Source of the DNA: a virus | Virus record (IMG/VR): IMGVR_UViG_3300042892_002669 | Span: 1 to 64,000 of that record | DNA length: 64,000 nucleotides | Direction: 5' to 3' (one strand) | In this document: one piece after another, positions 15,858-24,296 of the stretch | Layout of the letters: every line of letters begins with the position of its first letter | Numbering within the stretch: the stretch's first letter is position 1 | Position numbers and translations under genes: made by a program | The notes under the pieces: model-generated | What the model saw: the letters and a program-made list of their open reading frames with translations, nothing else | Database searches by the model: none | What the model was told of the DNA's origin: nothing

Positions 15858-16965
15858 TGGTGCCGTTATACACTGGGAAATTAAATGCACTGTTTCTATT
15901 GGGAGTGCCTCTGGCTGCATCTGATACTCCACCCAACAAATCACCTTTTACTGCATTGAGTAAACCACCTGATTTAAAGGTGTTGGCTGTTCTGCCTGCG
16001 GTTTGAACTGCACCCAGAATGTTGCCACTGGCCAAGTCACTGACAATTGAATCAACTCCATCAACTAGGCCGCCCTGCCCCAATATAGTACCATTGGCGC
16101 CGGCACGTGCTATAGGACTCACTGTTTTATCATAGTGTGCAGGATTTGCAAAATCATCCAAGCTGGGATCTCGACCATCAATCGCGCCTGCTGCATACTT
16201 GACAGTTTCATACCCAATGGTCATGCTATTTTCCATTGTACCACCTGCTTCACTGTAACTGTAGGTGTCATGCTTAAAACCAGTTATCATTGGATTTATC
16301 AACGTGTACATCGATACATTGTGCTGGTTAAATCCATGTATTCTGATTGATTTAAAAAACGGCACTTTACTCATACTCAATGAGCCAGCCAACTGAGATC
16401 GTTGATCTGCCGCGCTTTCGCCTATGTAACCCCAATCAACTGATTCCATATCATAATCATATATATTTCTTTTATTGTAATCTATTTTTTCTGGACCACG
16501 ACTCACTTGACGGCTGGAATCCATTCCCACTTTAGTGGCATCTTTATAATAGTAAGTGTAATAGTTATACCATAGTTGTCTGATCAAGTTGGCATTGTCA
16601 TCATGAAACGTAATGTTGATGTCATCATACTTGATTTTAGTTTGTACAATACGCTTTCTATTGTACTGATTCATAGTGTGAGTATCAAACGTGAAGGCTG
16701 GCAATTGAATTGTTTTTACTGCCAATCCAAATTGGTTGTCAACAGGAAATGCTGCGTTAGTGGGATCGATTAGATTGGTGTTTATATCAAAGTATACATG
16801 AAATAAAAACTTAAATTTAGGACTATATGAATAACTGTCAGTTCTAAATGTCTTTGACGCATGTTGAAAATCGCGCAGGTAGTCGTTGCCAAAGAACCCT
16901 TTGGCAACTCCACTCAACGTTCTACCTACTGAATCTCCTAATAGATTCTCGATAAATCCGGCCAT
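15853..16965 (-). CDS. Baseplate tube-like protein (gp48/gp54-type), 370 aa
   Basis: Residues 45-130 look like the tail-tube fold (PKFKFLFHVYFD, VKTIQLPAFTFD, RIVQTKIKYDDINITFHDD), where strands of neighbouring subunits form the inner barrel. T4 has two such proteins that cap the baseplate and start the tube, gp48 (364 aa) and gp54 (320 aa). The C-terminal 100 residues are Gly/Ala-rich. The gene directly follows gp19, fitting a tube-initiator or cap role. I cannot say which of the two it is. Confidence 0.65.
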   Translation of the reverse strand: MAGFIENLLGDSVGRTLSGVAKGFFGNDYLRDFQHASKTFRTDSYSYSPKFKFLFHVYFDINTNLIDPTNAAFPVDNQFGLAVKTIQLPAFTFDTHTMNQYNRKRIVQTKIKYDDINITFHDDNANLIRQLWYNYYTYYYKDATKVGMDSSRQVSRGPEKIDYNKRNIYDYDMESVDWGYIGESAADQRSQLAGSLSMSKVPFFKSIRIHGFNQHNVSMYTLINPMITGFKHDTYSYSEAGGTMENSMTIGYETVKYAAGAIDGRDPSLDDFANPAHYDKTVSPIARAGANGTILGQGGLVDGVDSIVSDLASGNILGAVQTAGRTANTFKSGGLLNAVKGDLLGGVSDAARGTPNRNSAFNFPVYNGTK

Positions 16966-16971
16966 TGAGAA

Positions 16972-17607
16972 TTATCTTCCGCCGCCGATACCAGTTACTG
17001 TAGTACCACCGAATGCACGACCAACTTGTACGCCAACACCTGAACTTAATGGTGATTGGATTGCGTTGTCGAATCTAATTGCCAACTGCATAGTGGCCAT
17101 TTCACTTGAACCGTAGTTCAAGTTGTTATAGTTCACTGACTGCAAGAAGCAACCATATAGTTCCCATGTTTCTAGTACGTTGGGTGTTAATGTACCATTA
17201 CCACCGTCTAGAACTTCGTAGTTTACCTGAAACTTATAGTCTTGTCCAGTAGCAGCACTGGCTTGCTCAACAAAGTCCATTTGTTTCTGCAATTGCTGAC
17301 CTACCAATTTGGCTACGCTACCAGATGCGTCATCACGCAAGTTGATAGTAGTAGCTGCCCATTCATGTTTACCTGCCAAATACATTTTACTGTTGTAGAT
17401 GTCAATTGGAATTTCAGAGAAACTCACTGAAGGACGAGTGACATCCATTACTTGTTTGGTTAACTCTTGGGTAGAACCACCTACCCCAAAGTTTAAAAAC
17501 AATGCTCTAAAACGATATTGTAGCTTGGGCATCAACAGACCTTGAGAACTAGCTGTATTATCCGCCCCTACGGTCATATTGAACAATGATTGTGATGCTG
17601 TTGCCAT
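16972..17607 (-). CDS. 19: Tail tube protein (gp19-like)
   Basis: Forms the inner tube of the contractile tail. The layout fits gp19: PKLQYRFRALFLNFG, VTRPSVSFSEIPIDIYNSK, KHEWAATTINLRDD and late strands WELYGCFLQSVNY and MATMQLAIRFDN. At 211 residues it is longer than T4 gp19 (163), mainly through N- and C-terminal additions. It follows the sheath gene with its own late box and a GGAG Shine-Dalgarno. Confidence 0.9.
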   Translation of the reverse strand: MATASQSLFNMTVGADNTASSQGLLMPKLQYRFRALFLNFGVGGSTQELTKQVMDVTRPSVSFSEIPIDIYNSKMYLAGKHEWAATTINLRDDASGSVAKLVGQQLQKQMDFVEQASAATGQDYKFQVNYEVLDGGNGTLTPNVLETWELYGCFLQSVNYNNLNYGSSEMATMQLAIRFDNAIQSPLSSGVGVQVGRAFGGTTVTGIGGGR

Positions 17608-17626
17608 GTTTAAATCTCCTTAATAT

Positions 17627-17634
17627 TATTTATC
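17627..17634 (-). promoter_or_regulatory. Late promoter box GATAAATA
   Basis: Lies 19 bases before the tail tube ATG at 17607, with AAGGAG between. Confidence 0.7.
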
Positions 17635-17663
17635 TATGAATTTATGCTCAGGTTCTGAACAAT

Positions 17664-20600
17664 TTATTGTCCAGATAATGCTGCGATTCCACCTGTGTTC
17701 AACACACGAACTGGAATATAGATAAATTCTGCTGCTTTTGTTGGTTCAATTGCAATGTCAATGTGCAACTCATTTCTGTCAATGACAGCAGGAGTGTTGT
17801 TAGATCCATCACATACTACCAAGTAATCATATAAACCGCGTTTGCTAACTAAATCAACAAACAGAGTTTGTACCACTGCTGCTATCTGACTGCGTGTCAG
17901 TGCATCATTGGGTTCAAATATGAACGGACGAGTGATTGACTGTAATCTTTCGCGGATATAGCAAATCAGGCGCGCCACATTTGTACGATCCAATGCACTA
18001 CTAGTGGCTTTACTGTTCTTGTTACCATAGTTCAATAAGCCAATACCAGTGAATGATGCCAATGGATTGATTTGATTGGTGTACAGAACGTCACGAATTG
18101 CATTACGATTCTTCACTGATTGGAATTCACCAGTCAATGCATCAATGTAACCAATACTAGTGGCGTTGTCGATAGTACCACGACGAGTACCAGCTGCTGC
18201 TAACCAAGGATAAGCGATTCTGTCATTACGTAAGAATGTACGCAGCATCATGTGACTCGCTGGCACTACTACACTTGTTCCGCCGGGTTCTGTGGCGATA
18301 CCACTTGGATAGAATAAGCCCATGTACTCATCACGTGTAACCAAACCATCTTCACCTGATCCGGCAGCACCAACTGTGTTGTTGGCCCAAGCTAACAAAT
18401 CAGATGCCTGATCAGATAATCTTAGTGGAGTATCACCAATGATGTAGGCAGTGTTATTTCTCTCGTTGTTTAAGCCAACCATTTCAGGTTGCAGCTCAGG
18501 ATAACCTGGGCATGCCATTAGGTTCATGAATGTGTCTTCTTCACGAATCGCCATGTTAGTTGAAATTGCTGATTTCATTGCCACTGTTACCATGTGACGT
18601 TGAGCCTTGCGACCCATATATGGACTTCCATCAGTCTTTAGTCCACTGGCAGATACCCATGCATCAATCATGATAGGCAGCGATTGATCTGGGAAATTTG
18701 CTGCAGTAAAGTAATTGGTTCTGTATTGCTTGACATTGTACCCCGAACGGCGTGTGTTGAACAACAACATACCCTGTGGGTACAATCCTGCAGCAGGAGC
18801 ATCTAAATCCAAATAGTTGCTTACCAGCAGGCTAGCAATGCTTGGAATAGGATCATTTGCTGGATCGATATCGCTAGTACTACCCCAACGAGCGTCTGCA
18901 AATAAGATACCGTCATTGGTAGTTTGATCAGTTACATCAATTTTCACCCAAGTATCTATTCCATCTGACGACTGCCAGCGATATAGTGCTGGATAGTTTT
19001 CTAAATCGTTTGAATCTAACCATAAGTCACCGTAAGCTAGTGCAGAAACGCCATCTGACTGCACAGTTGGTGCATCTGTTGCAATTATTGGGCCGGCGCT
19101 GTCAGTGCTGTTAAGTCCACTTGAGATCGGGTTTCCTTGGTTGTCATATGCAGTGTTACGATATCCGATCCATGCACCTTGCTTTTGGATCATAATATCT
19201 ACTTGATCTATAACGCTATAGAACCAATTGGTTTTGTTTAATGGTGCCTTTGTAGGGGCGCCCTCATTGGCAGTGTATGCGATTCTGTTCCAATTGCTTG
19301 CACCCAAGTAATAACCCAAGTTAGGAGCTCCTGAAACGTATGCCACACCAATTACGCCATTGCTGTTCATGATTGGACCAACTCCAGCTACTGCAGTTGA
19401 ATCCAATTCAGTTACTGTCAATGTTAAGTCATTAGTAGGAGTAGTTCCACCCAATTGATCACCAGAAATAACTATCAGATCGCCAACTGAATAGTCAATA
19501 CCAGCACTGGTAATACCATCGATCATATATGTTTTGCCTGATGCAAACACATTGAACACCGCATTTGATCCGGCAGCGCCGCCTGTTGGACGAGTTGAGC
19601 TGGTTTGCTGTGCTGAGCTATTGGTGATGCTGGCTATGTGCCTACGACTGATGCCAGTGGTTGCACCAAGGATAAATCCTGCGGCCTCTAGTACAGCTTG
19701 ATTAGAGTTGTTACCAGGTACGCTTAGTACAATCTCACCACCCAGAGTATGGGTTAGTTGTATGGCGCCACCTGCTGTAACTGCTGCTGTGGTATTTGGA
19801 ATACTCGCGCCTGACCATGCAGTGACAAAATCAGCAGCAGTCTCACCTGGAATTACCAATGTGTAGGGAGTACTCAACACGGCAGAACCAACTGTTGAAA
19901 CTCTGACTACCAACTGATCGCCGTATGTAAATGTAGGATTAGTTATGGTTCCTGTTACCACTGTAGCGCCCTTAGTGGTACGCTCGTACAAGTAAACTGG
20001 GCTACCTGGAACTGCCATGGCCATTGAGTAGTCACCAACTACGGTGCCTGCTGCAATATTCTTACCGCCTGCTCCATCTAATTGATAGTTTGCATCAGTG
20101 ATGCTTGTATATAGTTTTACATTTTTCTGAACGAAGGATTCAGTAGTGCTGCTATATTGTGCTAGCACTGTGCTGATACCAGCTCCAGCTGCACTGGTCT
20201 TAATCCAAACAGATCCGGTTGGGCGTGGGCTGGTTTGCCCTGCGGTCCACATTGGCATTTCTGCTGAAGTACCGTAGGCTATGTCAGGTTGATAGTACTT
20301 GGTTGTAGAACTTAATCCCAAGTAGTCTAGGATTGTTTCTGTTGTGCCACCGTAGGTTGCTGAGCTGAATTGAATGAATGATTCTTCAGCTGGCGAGGAA
20401 GAATATACTACTACATATTTACCGGAACTGTCTATTCCTGCACTGATTCTGTCCAATCCCAATTGATTTATGTCATTGGCAACGTCAACTGCTGTATTAC
20501 CTGAAACGGTAACTGTCACGTTATATTCGTCATTTACATTTATAGTAAAAGTGCTACCAACAATATTCAATTGCTGTGATGAGCTTAGATCGCCGCCGAA

Positions 20601-21311
20601 GCTAGCTAGTCTGATGTCGCCTGTTCCAGTGGCAGTTGGTATAGAATTTAACCATGCATCACCACCTAATCGGATCCATTGGTTAAACGAATTCTTATAA
20701 AAATATTGTGCTTCGTTTAATGGATCAGGTAATTGTGTATATCTAGCATCAATTGCGTAGTCGCCTATATTACCTATAGTGTTCTTGGGAGTGTCACCTG
20801 ACATAGAATCGTCGAGGGTTATCACAGTTGGTATCTTGTTGGTAAACTTGCCAGTTGACTGGTTGAATTCGTAAATTCCCCATGCACTTGAAGTGGTGTC
20901 TAACCAGTAGGTTCCATTTGCTGGCGCGCCAGTTGGACGTCCAACTGCTCCCACCAGGCTGGCTAGGTCAATATCTGCTCTCAGTACGTAGCAACGGTTA
21001 GTTATACTCATCAATGAGTATGCAGCTAATAAACCATATTCATTTAACTCGTACCCCTGAATAGGAGTTCCGTCTGTAGTCTTGTAAAAGAATGGGTTTC
21101 CGTATAAGTTGACCAAATCACGCGATGATGATATCAGGGTTAATTTGTTAGCGTTGGCAGAGGTGGTAGCTACTGCTACGCCAGTTCCTGCTGCATTTGT
21201 CTTATTCTGTGCAGTTGCAAGAATGATAAGTGGTACTGAATTAGAGGCTGCTGGTGCGTATTGACTTTGGTCAATGATGGTTACTTCTACGCCTGGGGAT
21301 ACTAATGCCAT
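17664..21311 (-). CDS. 18: Tail sheath protein (gp18-like), enlarged, 1215 aa
   Basis: The contractile sheath subunit. The N-terminus (LVSPGVEVTIIDQS) and the C-terminal domain (YPWLAAAGTRRGTIDNA, YTNQINPLASFTGIGLLNYGNK, RLICYIRERLQSITRPF and FIYIPVRVLNTGG) are typical of gp18. T4 gp18 has 659 residues; here roughly 550 extra residues in the middle form beta-rich inserts with repeated Trp modules (GTYWLDTT, GDLWLDSN, GSVWIKTS). These should face outwards on the sheath. One flagellin-like repeat (FTINVNDEYNVTVTVSG) is also visible. Start supported by AAGGAAA upstream. Confidence 0.93.
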   Translation of the reverse strand: MALVSPGVEVTIIDQSQYAPAASNSVPLIILATAQNKTNAAGTGVAVATTSANANKLTLISSSRDLVNLYGNPFFYKTTDGTPIQGYELNEYGLLAAYSLMSITNRCYVLRADIDLASLVGAVGRPTGAPANGTYWLDTTSSAWGIYEFNQSTGKFTNKIPTVITLDDSMSGDTPKNTIGNIGDYAIDARYTQLPDPLNEAQYFYKNSFNQWIRLGGDAWLNSIPTATGTGDIRLASFGGDLSSSQQLNIVGSTFTINVNDEYNVTVTVSGNTAVDVANDINQLGLDRISAGIDSSGKYVVVYSSSPAEESFIQFSSATYGGTTETILDYLGLSSTTKYYQPDIAYGTSAEMPMWTAGQTSPRPTGSVWIKTSAAGAGISTVLAQYSSTTESFVQKNVKLYTSITDANYQLDGAGGKNIAAGTVVGDYSMAMAVPGSPVYLYERTTKGATVVTGTITNPTFTYGDQLVVRVSTVGSAVLSTPYTLVIPGETAADFVTAWSGASIPNTTAAVTAGGAIQLTHTLGGEIVLSVPGNNSNQAVLEAAGFILGATTGISRRHIASITNSSAQQTSSTRPTGGAAGSNAVFNVFASGKTYMIDGITSAGIDYSVGDLIVISGDQLGGTTPTNDLTLTVTELDSTAVAGVGPIMNSNGVIGVAYVSGAPNLGYYLGASNWNRIAYTANEGAPTKAPLNKTNWFYSVIDQVDIMIQKQGAWIGYRNTAYDNQGNPISSGLNSTDSAGPIIATDAPTVQSDGVSALAYGDLWLDSNDLENYPALYRWQSSDGIDTWVKIDVTDQTTNDGILFADARWGSTSDIDPANDPIPSIASLLVSNYLDLDAPAAGLYPQGMLLFNTRRSGYNVKQYRTNYFTAANFPDQSLPIMIDAWVSASGLKTDGSPYMGRKAQRHMVTVAMKSAISTNMAIREEDTFMNLMACPGYPELQPEMVGLNNERNNTAYIIGDTPLRLSDQASDLLAWANNTVGAAGSGEDGLVTRDEYMGLFYPSGIATEPGGTSVVVPASHMMLRTFLRNDRIAYPWLAAAGTRRGTIDNATSIGYIDALTGEFQSVKNRNAIRDVLYTNQINPLASFTGIGLLNYGNKNSKATSSALDRTNVARLICYIRERLQSITRPFIFEPNDALTRSQIAAVVQTLFVDLVSKRGLYDYLVVCDGSNNTPAVIDRNELHIDIAIEPTKAAEFIYIPVRVLNTGGIAALSGQ

Positions 21312-21365
21312 TTTAAAATTTCCTTTATGTTATGATTTTGAGGGTTAACTCCCTGTTGATAGTAT

Positions 21366-21373
21366 TATTTATG
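21366..21373 (-). promoter_or_regulatory. Late promoter box CATAAATA
   Basis: Lies 54 bases before the sheath ATG. The leader has a small inverted repeat (GGGAGTTAACCC) and AAGGAAA. The box is divergent from the TATAAATA box at 21420. Confidence 0.6.
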
Positions 21374-21419
21374 TTTATTTCCATAAAACACGTGGTTGCT
21401 ACTCTTTATAAAGAGCTGC

Positions 21420-21427
21420 TATAAATA
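21420..21427 (+). promoter_or_regulatory. Late promoter box TATAAATA
   Basis: Exact T4 late consensus, 5 bases before the ATG at 21433; the transcript would be leaderless. Confidence 0.7.
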
Positions 21428-21432
21428 ACAGT

Positions 21433-21780
21433 ATGAACCGACCCATGTGCCCAGTATGCAACAAAAATCACTGTGCTGCCAACTATTATCGCAAAGGAGT
21501 GCGGTATTTTCGCAGTAAATGTGATGACTGTATCCGCAAGAACAAAGGCATACGCCCAGCTGTTCCTACTTGGAAGAAGCTGGGCTATACCAAAAAGACT
21601 GGCTGTGACTTATGTGGGTTTAGAAGAATATATGACAGTCAAATGGTAGTATTTCACGTTGACGGTAACTTAACTAACAATGAGTTAGTGAATCTACGTA
21701 CCATTTGCTTAAATTGTATTGAAGTGGTAAAGCGCAAAGAACCTATTTGGAAGCTGGGTGATTTAGAAATTGATCCCTAA
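21433..21780 (+). CDS. HNH-like zinc-binding protein, 115 aa
   Basis: Three CxxC knuckles are visible: CPVCNKNHC near residue 6, CDDC near 30 and CDLCG near 56. The second half (FHVDGNLTNNELVNLRTIC, then LNC) follows the HNH pattern HHIDG...NNE..NL..LC..CH, but the first catalytic His is Phe and the last is Ile. It is therefore an HNH fold that has probably lost or changed nuclease activity and may bind DNA instead. It lies alone on the plus strand between sheath and kinase genes. Its stop overlaps the convergent kinase gene stop. Confidence 0.7.
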   Translation: MNRPMCPVCNKNHCAANYYRKGVRYFRSKCDDCIRKNKGIRPAVPTWKKLGYTKKTGCDLCGFRRIYDSQMVVFHVDGNLTNNELVNLRTICLNCIEVVKRKEPIWKLGDLEIDP

Positions 21781-22409
21781 CAGGCCATGATAGTTTTTAT
21801 CTTGGTGTGTAAATCATCTATCGTGCCATCATTTTCAATTTCATAGTCATAGTGTAATCCCACACTCATGTACTCGCTGGGGTGAATCTTGGCATCCCAA
21901 AGACGGCTCTTTGCCAGTATCCAGCCAATGTGGGCATCTCCCCTGTTGACTGCAACTGCGTCATCGTACCAAATGGGTTTAGGCCCTCGTGTGATTCTGA
22001 TGGTTGTTCCGCCGGCTCGCTTGATAGCAGCAAGTTCATTGGGGAATCTGGTGTCAGTGATTACGATATCATCTTTGCTTTGTGTAATCTTGTTTTCTAG
22101 GCTGGCGATCCAAATGTCGTCATGAAAATGATTGCGAGCCACTTCAGTTCCCCAGTGCTGCAATACCCATCTGGGAGTTAGTTCAGGAATACCCAGTCGT
22201 TCACTCCACCAGGGATCAACTTGTTCTCGCCATTCACGACTGTATGTGGTGTTTCCTTCAAGTAGAGTGCGATCCCATCCAAATATATATGAGACCGCAT
22301 CTTTTAATGATCCTGCAAAGCTTTCTTTTTTGAATCCATGAAATGAAGTCAGATAGTTGGCTACTGTATCTTTGCCTGAACCGATGAATCCAGTGACGCT
22401 AATAATCAT
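21777..22409 (-). CDS. 1: Deoxynucleoside monophosphate kinase (gp1-like)
   Basis: Phosphorylates dNMPs to dNDPs for phage DNA synthesis. It starts MIISVTGFIGSGKDTVANYL with a P-loop at residues 7-14 and continues with FGWDRTLLEG, REWREQVDPWW, WVLQHWGTEVAR and VITDTRFPNE (Walker B/LID region), as in T4 gp1 (241 aa). The early promoter and GGGAG Shine-Dalgarno upstream fit early expression. Confidence 0.92.
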   Translation of the reverse strand: MIISVTGFIGSGKDTVANYLTSFHGFKKESFAGSLKDAVSYIFGWDRTLLEGNTTYSREWREQVDPWWSERLGIPELTPRWVLQHWGTEVARNHFHDDIWIASLENKITQSKDDIVITDTRFPNELAAIKRAGGTTIRITRGPKPIWYDDAVAVNRGDAHIGWILAKSRLWDAKIHPSEYMSVGLHYDYEIENDGTIDDLHTKIKTIMAC

Positions 22410-22431
22410 ATTGCTCCCAAGTTATGTGACT

Positions 22432-22460
22432 ATTATATCGCACAACAGCAATAATGTACA
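22432..22460 (-). promoter_or_regulatory. Sigma70-type early promoter for dNMP kinase
   Basis: TGTACA (22455-22460), a 17-base spacer and TATAAT (22432-22437). The -35 box is the weakest of the set. A leader of about 20 bases carries GGGAG before ATG 22409. Confidence 0.65.
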
Positions 22461-22477
22461 GCGTTTAGGTTACTAAA

Positions 22478-23242
22478 TTAGCCCTGAACCCAAGTCAGTG
22501 GTTGCGAATAGTCCACGTATCTGCGTAGGTCTTCCAGTAGCTGTGCTTGCAGGGCTGCACCTTCAGCTTTCAATGCAGTACCGTTCAGCGTAGTGCCGCC
22601 ACCAGGTCCCACGATGCTGGCAAACTTCTCACGAGCCTCACCCAGGGTGAGTTTGAGTTGGCTGAATACCCAGTCACCTATCCAAACCCCTGATCCTGGA
22701 TCTTGTAACAGTGTTGATTCAGGTTTTTGAGTATCAGCCCAAACCAATATCTTTTCTCCGGATCCCTTGGGGTCACGCACCAGTCTTATCTGTTTAGTCA
22801 CTGGGTTGAATGTGAATACCACATATCCACCAAACATACGTGCAGCTAACTCAATATAGCCAGCATAAAAGTCATATGTGGCTAATCCGCCTGCATAGTT
22901 GTAGTTTAACAGATAGGTATTTAAGATTGCGCTGCTGAATGGGTCAAACGAGCTGGATGCAGGTCCTGTTTCCAGACCAATGGTTCTACGGAATACTTGT
23001 CTGACATTGATGAATTCATCTGGCAACGTATAAGTGTCCATTTTAGCTTCCAGTGTCAACAGAGTGTATGATTCTTCTGTTGCGTTCTGGGCGCGTTGTC
23101 TATAGACTTTTATTGCATATTTGTACGCAGCTTCATAGTGTTCAGGATCTAATTCTAAGTCTACGATACCGTCACCCAACCTGTATCGTAGATTGTCAAA
23201 TAGTTCTTGCTTTAATTCTTGAAGTGTAAGTGCTGATGCCAT
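22478..23242 (-). CDS. 13: Neck protein, gp13-like, 254 aa
   Basis: The N-terminal part (LQELKQELFDNLRYRLG, DPEHYEAAYKYAIKVYRQRA, TYTLPDEFINVRQVFRRTIG) follows the gp13-type head-closure pattern of a structured N-terminal helix pair and beta sandwich. T4 gp13 has 309 residues and forms the neck ring with gp14 after packaging. A candidate partner gp14 is encoded at 25607 on the other strand. The C-terminal helix (AQLLEDLRRYVDYSQPL) is also typical. Confidence 0.65.
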   Translation of the reverse strand: MASALTLQELKQELFDNLRYRLGDGIVDLELDPEHYEAAYKYAIKVYRQRAQNATEESYTLLTLEAKMDTYTLPDEFINVRQVFRRTIGLETGPASSSFDPFSSAILNTYLLNYNYAGGLATYDFYAGYIELAARMFGGYVVFTFNPVTKQIRLVRDPKGSGEKILVWADTQKPESTLLQDPGSGVWIGDWVFSQLKLTLGEAREKFASIVGPGGGTTLNGTALKAEGAALQAQLLEDLRRYVDYSQPLTWVQG

Positions 23243-23265
23243 AGTTGTATGCCCTGTTTATACTG

Positions 23266-23273
23266 TATTTATC
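23266..23273 (-). promoter_or_regulatory. Late promoter box GATAAATA
   Basis: Lies 23 bases before the ATG at 23242 of the gp13-like gene, so that gene is split from the upstream early operon. Confidence 0.65.
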
Positions 23274-23290
23274 AGGCATACCAGACAAAC

Positions 23291-23866
23291 TTATCTCCAT
23301 TTGGGACCATCAAACCAAGCTGCAACTGAGTGTCTGGTGCCCTTGGTAACTGGCGTGGCTGCATGGTATATAAAGCTGGGAATGAATATCACAGTGCCCT
23401 GAGTTCTGATTTCCTGTGGAACCATCTGTTCCATAGTGGTTTCATACAGTTCAAAATTACCACCCTCATATGTGTCTGGATCAGTTAGTTGTATGATGCA
23501 CGAGAGTTTTCTATGATACTTGGGATCGTTGTTTATCCAAAATACATCTTGATGCCTTTTGTACTCTCCCTGAACAGCCTCATCGTATTCAGCCAGTTGT
23601 AGATAACTGAGTTTAGACAAGTGAAAATCAAACCAAACATCATTTGCCTGCAATGCCAGCTTCCACAGTTCATCAAACAAGAATTTAAAATTCTCATTGT
23701 CCTGTTGTATAAATCTCACTGAACCTCTGCGAAATTCAGAGTTGATTATGCTATTGGCCACTCCCATAGAGGGAGTTTCTGCGGGGATAGACAATCCCTG
23801 AGCTAAGATATGATTGCATATGTCTGGACTAAAGTGTCCCTTAAAGTAACACCATTCACCCTTCAT
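23291..23866 (-). CDS. 2-oxoglutarate/Fe(II)-dependent oxygenase, 191 aa
   Basis: The double-stranded beta-helix has the iron ligands in KRHQDVFW (H-x-D) and FIYHAATPVTKGTRHSVAAW (distal His and the Arg that binds 2-oxoglutarate). The likely start is ATG 23866, right behind the MazG stop with GGAG nearby; the longer frame to 23977 would overlap MazG by 110 bases. This prolyl-hydroxylase-like family is common in aquatic T4-like phages. The substrate (protein, nucleobase or small molecule) is unknown. Confidence 0.88.
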   Translation of the reverse strand: MKGEWCYFKGHFSPDICNHILAQGLSIPAETPSMGVANSIINSEFRRGSVRFIQQDNENFKFLFDELWKLALQANDVWFDFHLSKLSYLQLAEYDEAVQGEYKRHQDVFWINNDPKYHRKLSCIIQLTDPDTYEGGNFELYETTMEQMVPQEIRTQGTVIFIPSFIYHAATPVTKGTRHSVAAWFDGPKWR

Positions 23867-23867
23867 A

Positions 23868-24296
23868 TCAAATGTCTCCAGCTTGACGATTTTCGCTGTA
23901 GTGTGGGTCAAAGTTGCCACCTGGATAGCGTGACTCAAGCTTTCTAACGTTCTCTGCAATAACATCATTGGGATCAAGATTCAACGCACGACAACTATTG
24001 ATCCAGTACCACATAATGTCCCCTAATTCACGCTTCATATGGAACACGTTTTCATCAGTAAGTGGCTTACCCTGAAACAGCATCTTTTTTGGTATCTCGC
24101 AAAACTCTCCAGTTTCTGCTGCCAACCCCAGTGCGCCTGTAATCAACAATGGCACATTGATAGTGGGCCCATGATCGTTGCCGTCCCAGTTACCATCCAG
24201 TTCATCCAGTCTGTTCATAAACGCAGTAAGATCAGTGCTGGGTTCGCTGGTCACGGCTCCCACAAATTCGCTGTATTTGTTTAAATCAATATTCAT
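23868..24296 (-). CDS. mazG: MazG-like nucleotide pyrophosphohydrolase, 142 aa
   Basis: Hydrolyses nucleoside triphosphates to monophosphates; in cyanophages it has been proposed to alter (p)ppGpp or dNTP pools. The metal-binding helix pair is seen as GLAAETGEFCEIPKK (ExxE) and KRELGDIMWYW (ExxD), followed by LDPNDVIAENVRKLESRYP, a standard MazG ending. It overlaps the upstream 397-residue gene by one base and is followed after one base by the oxygenase. Confidence 0.88.
   Translation of the reverse strand: MNIDLNKYSEFVGAVTSEPSTDLTAFMNRLDELDGNWDGNDHGPTINVPLLITGALGLAAETGEFCEIPKKMLFQGKPLTDENVFHMKRELGDIMWYWINSCRALNLDPNDVIAENVRKLESRYPGGNFDPHYSENRQAGDI

Noticed and set aside
23867-23977. Longer form of the oxygenase starting at 23977
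   Set aside because: It would overlap the MazG gene by 110 bases; ATG 23866 follows the MazG stop with GGAG nearby.
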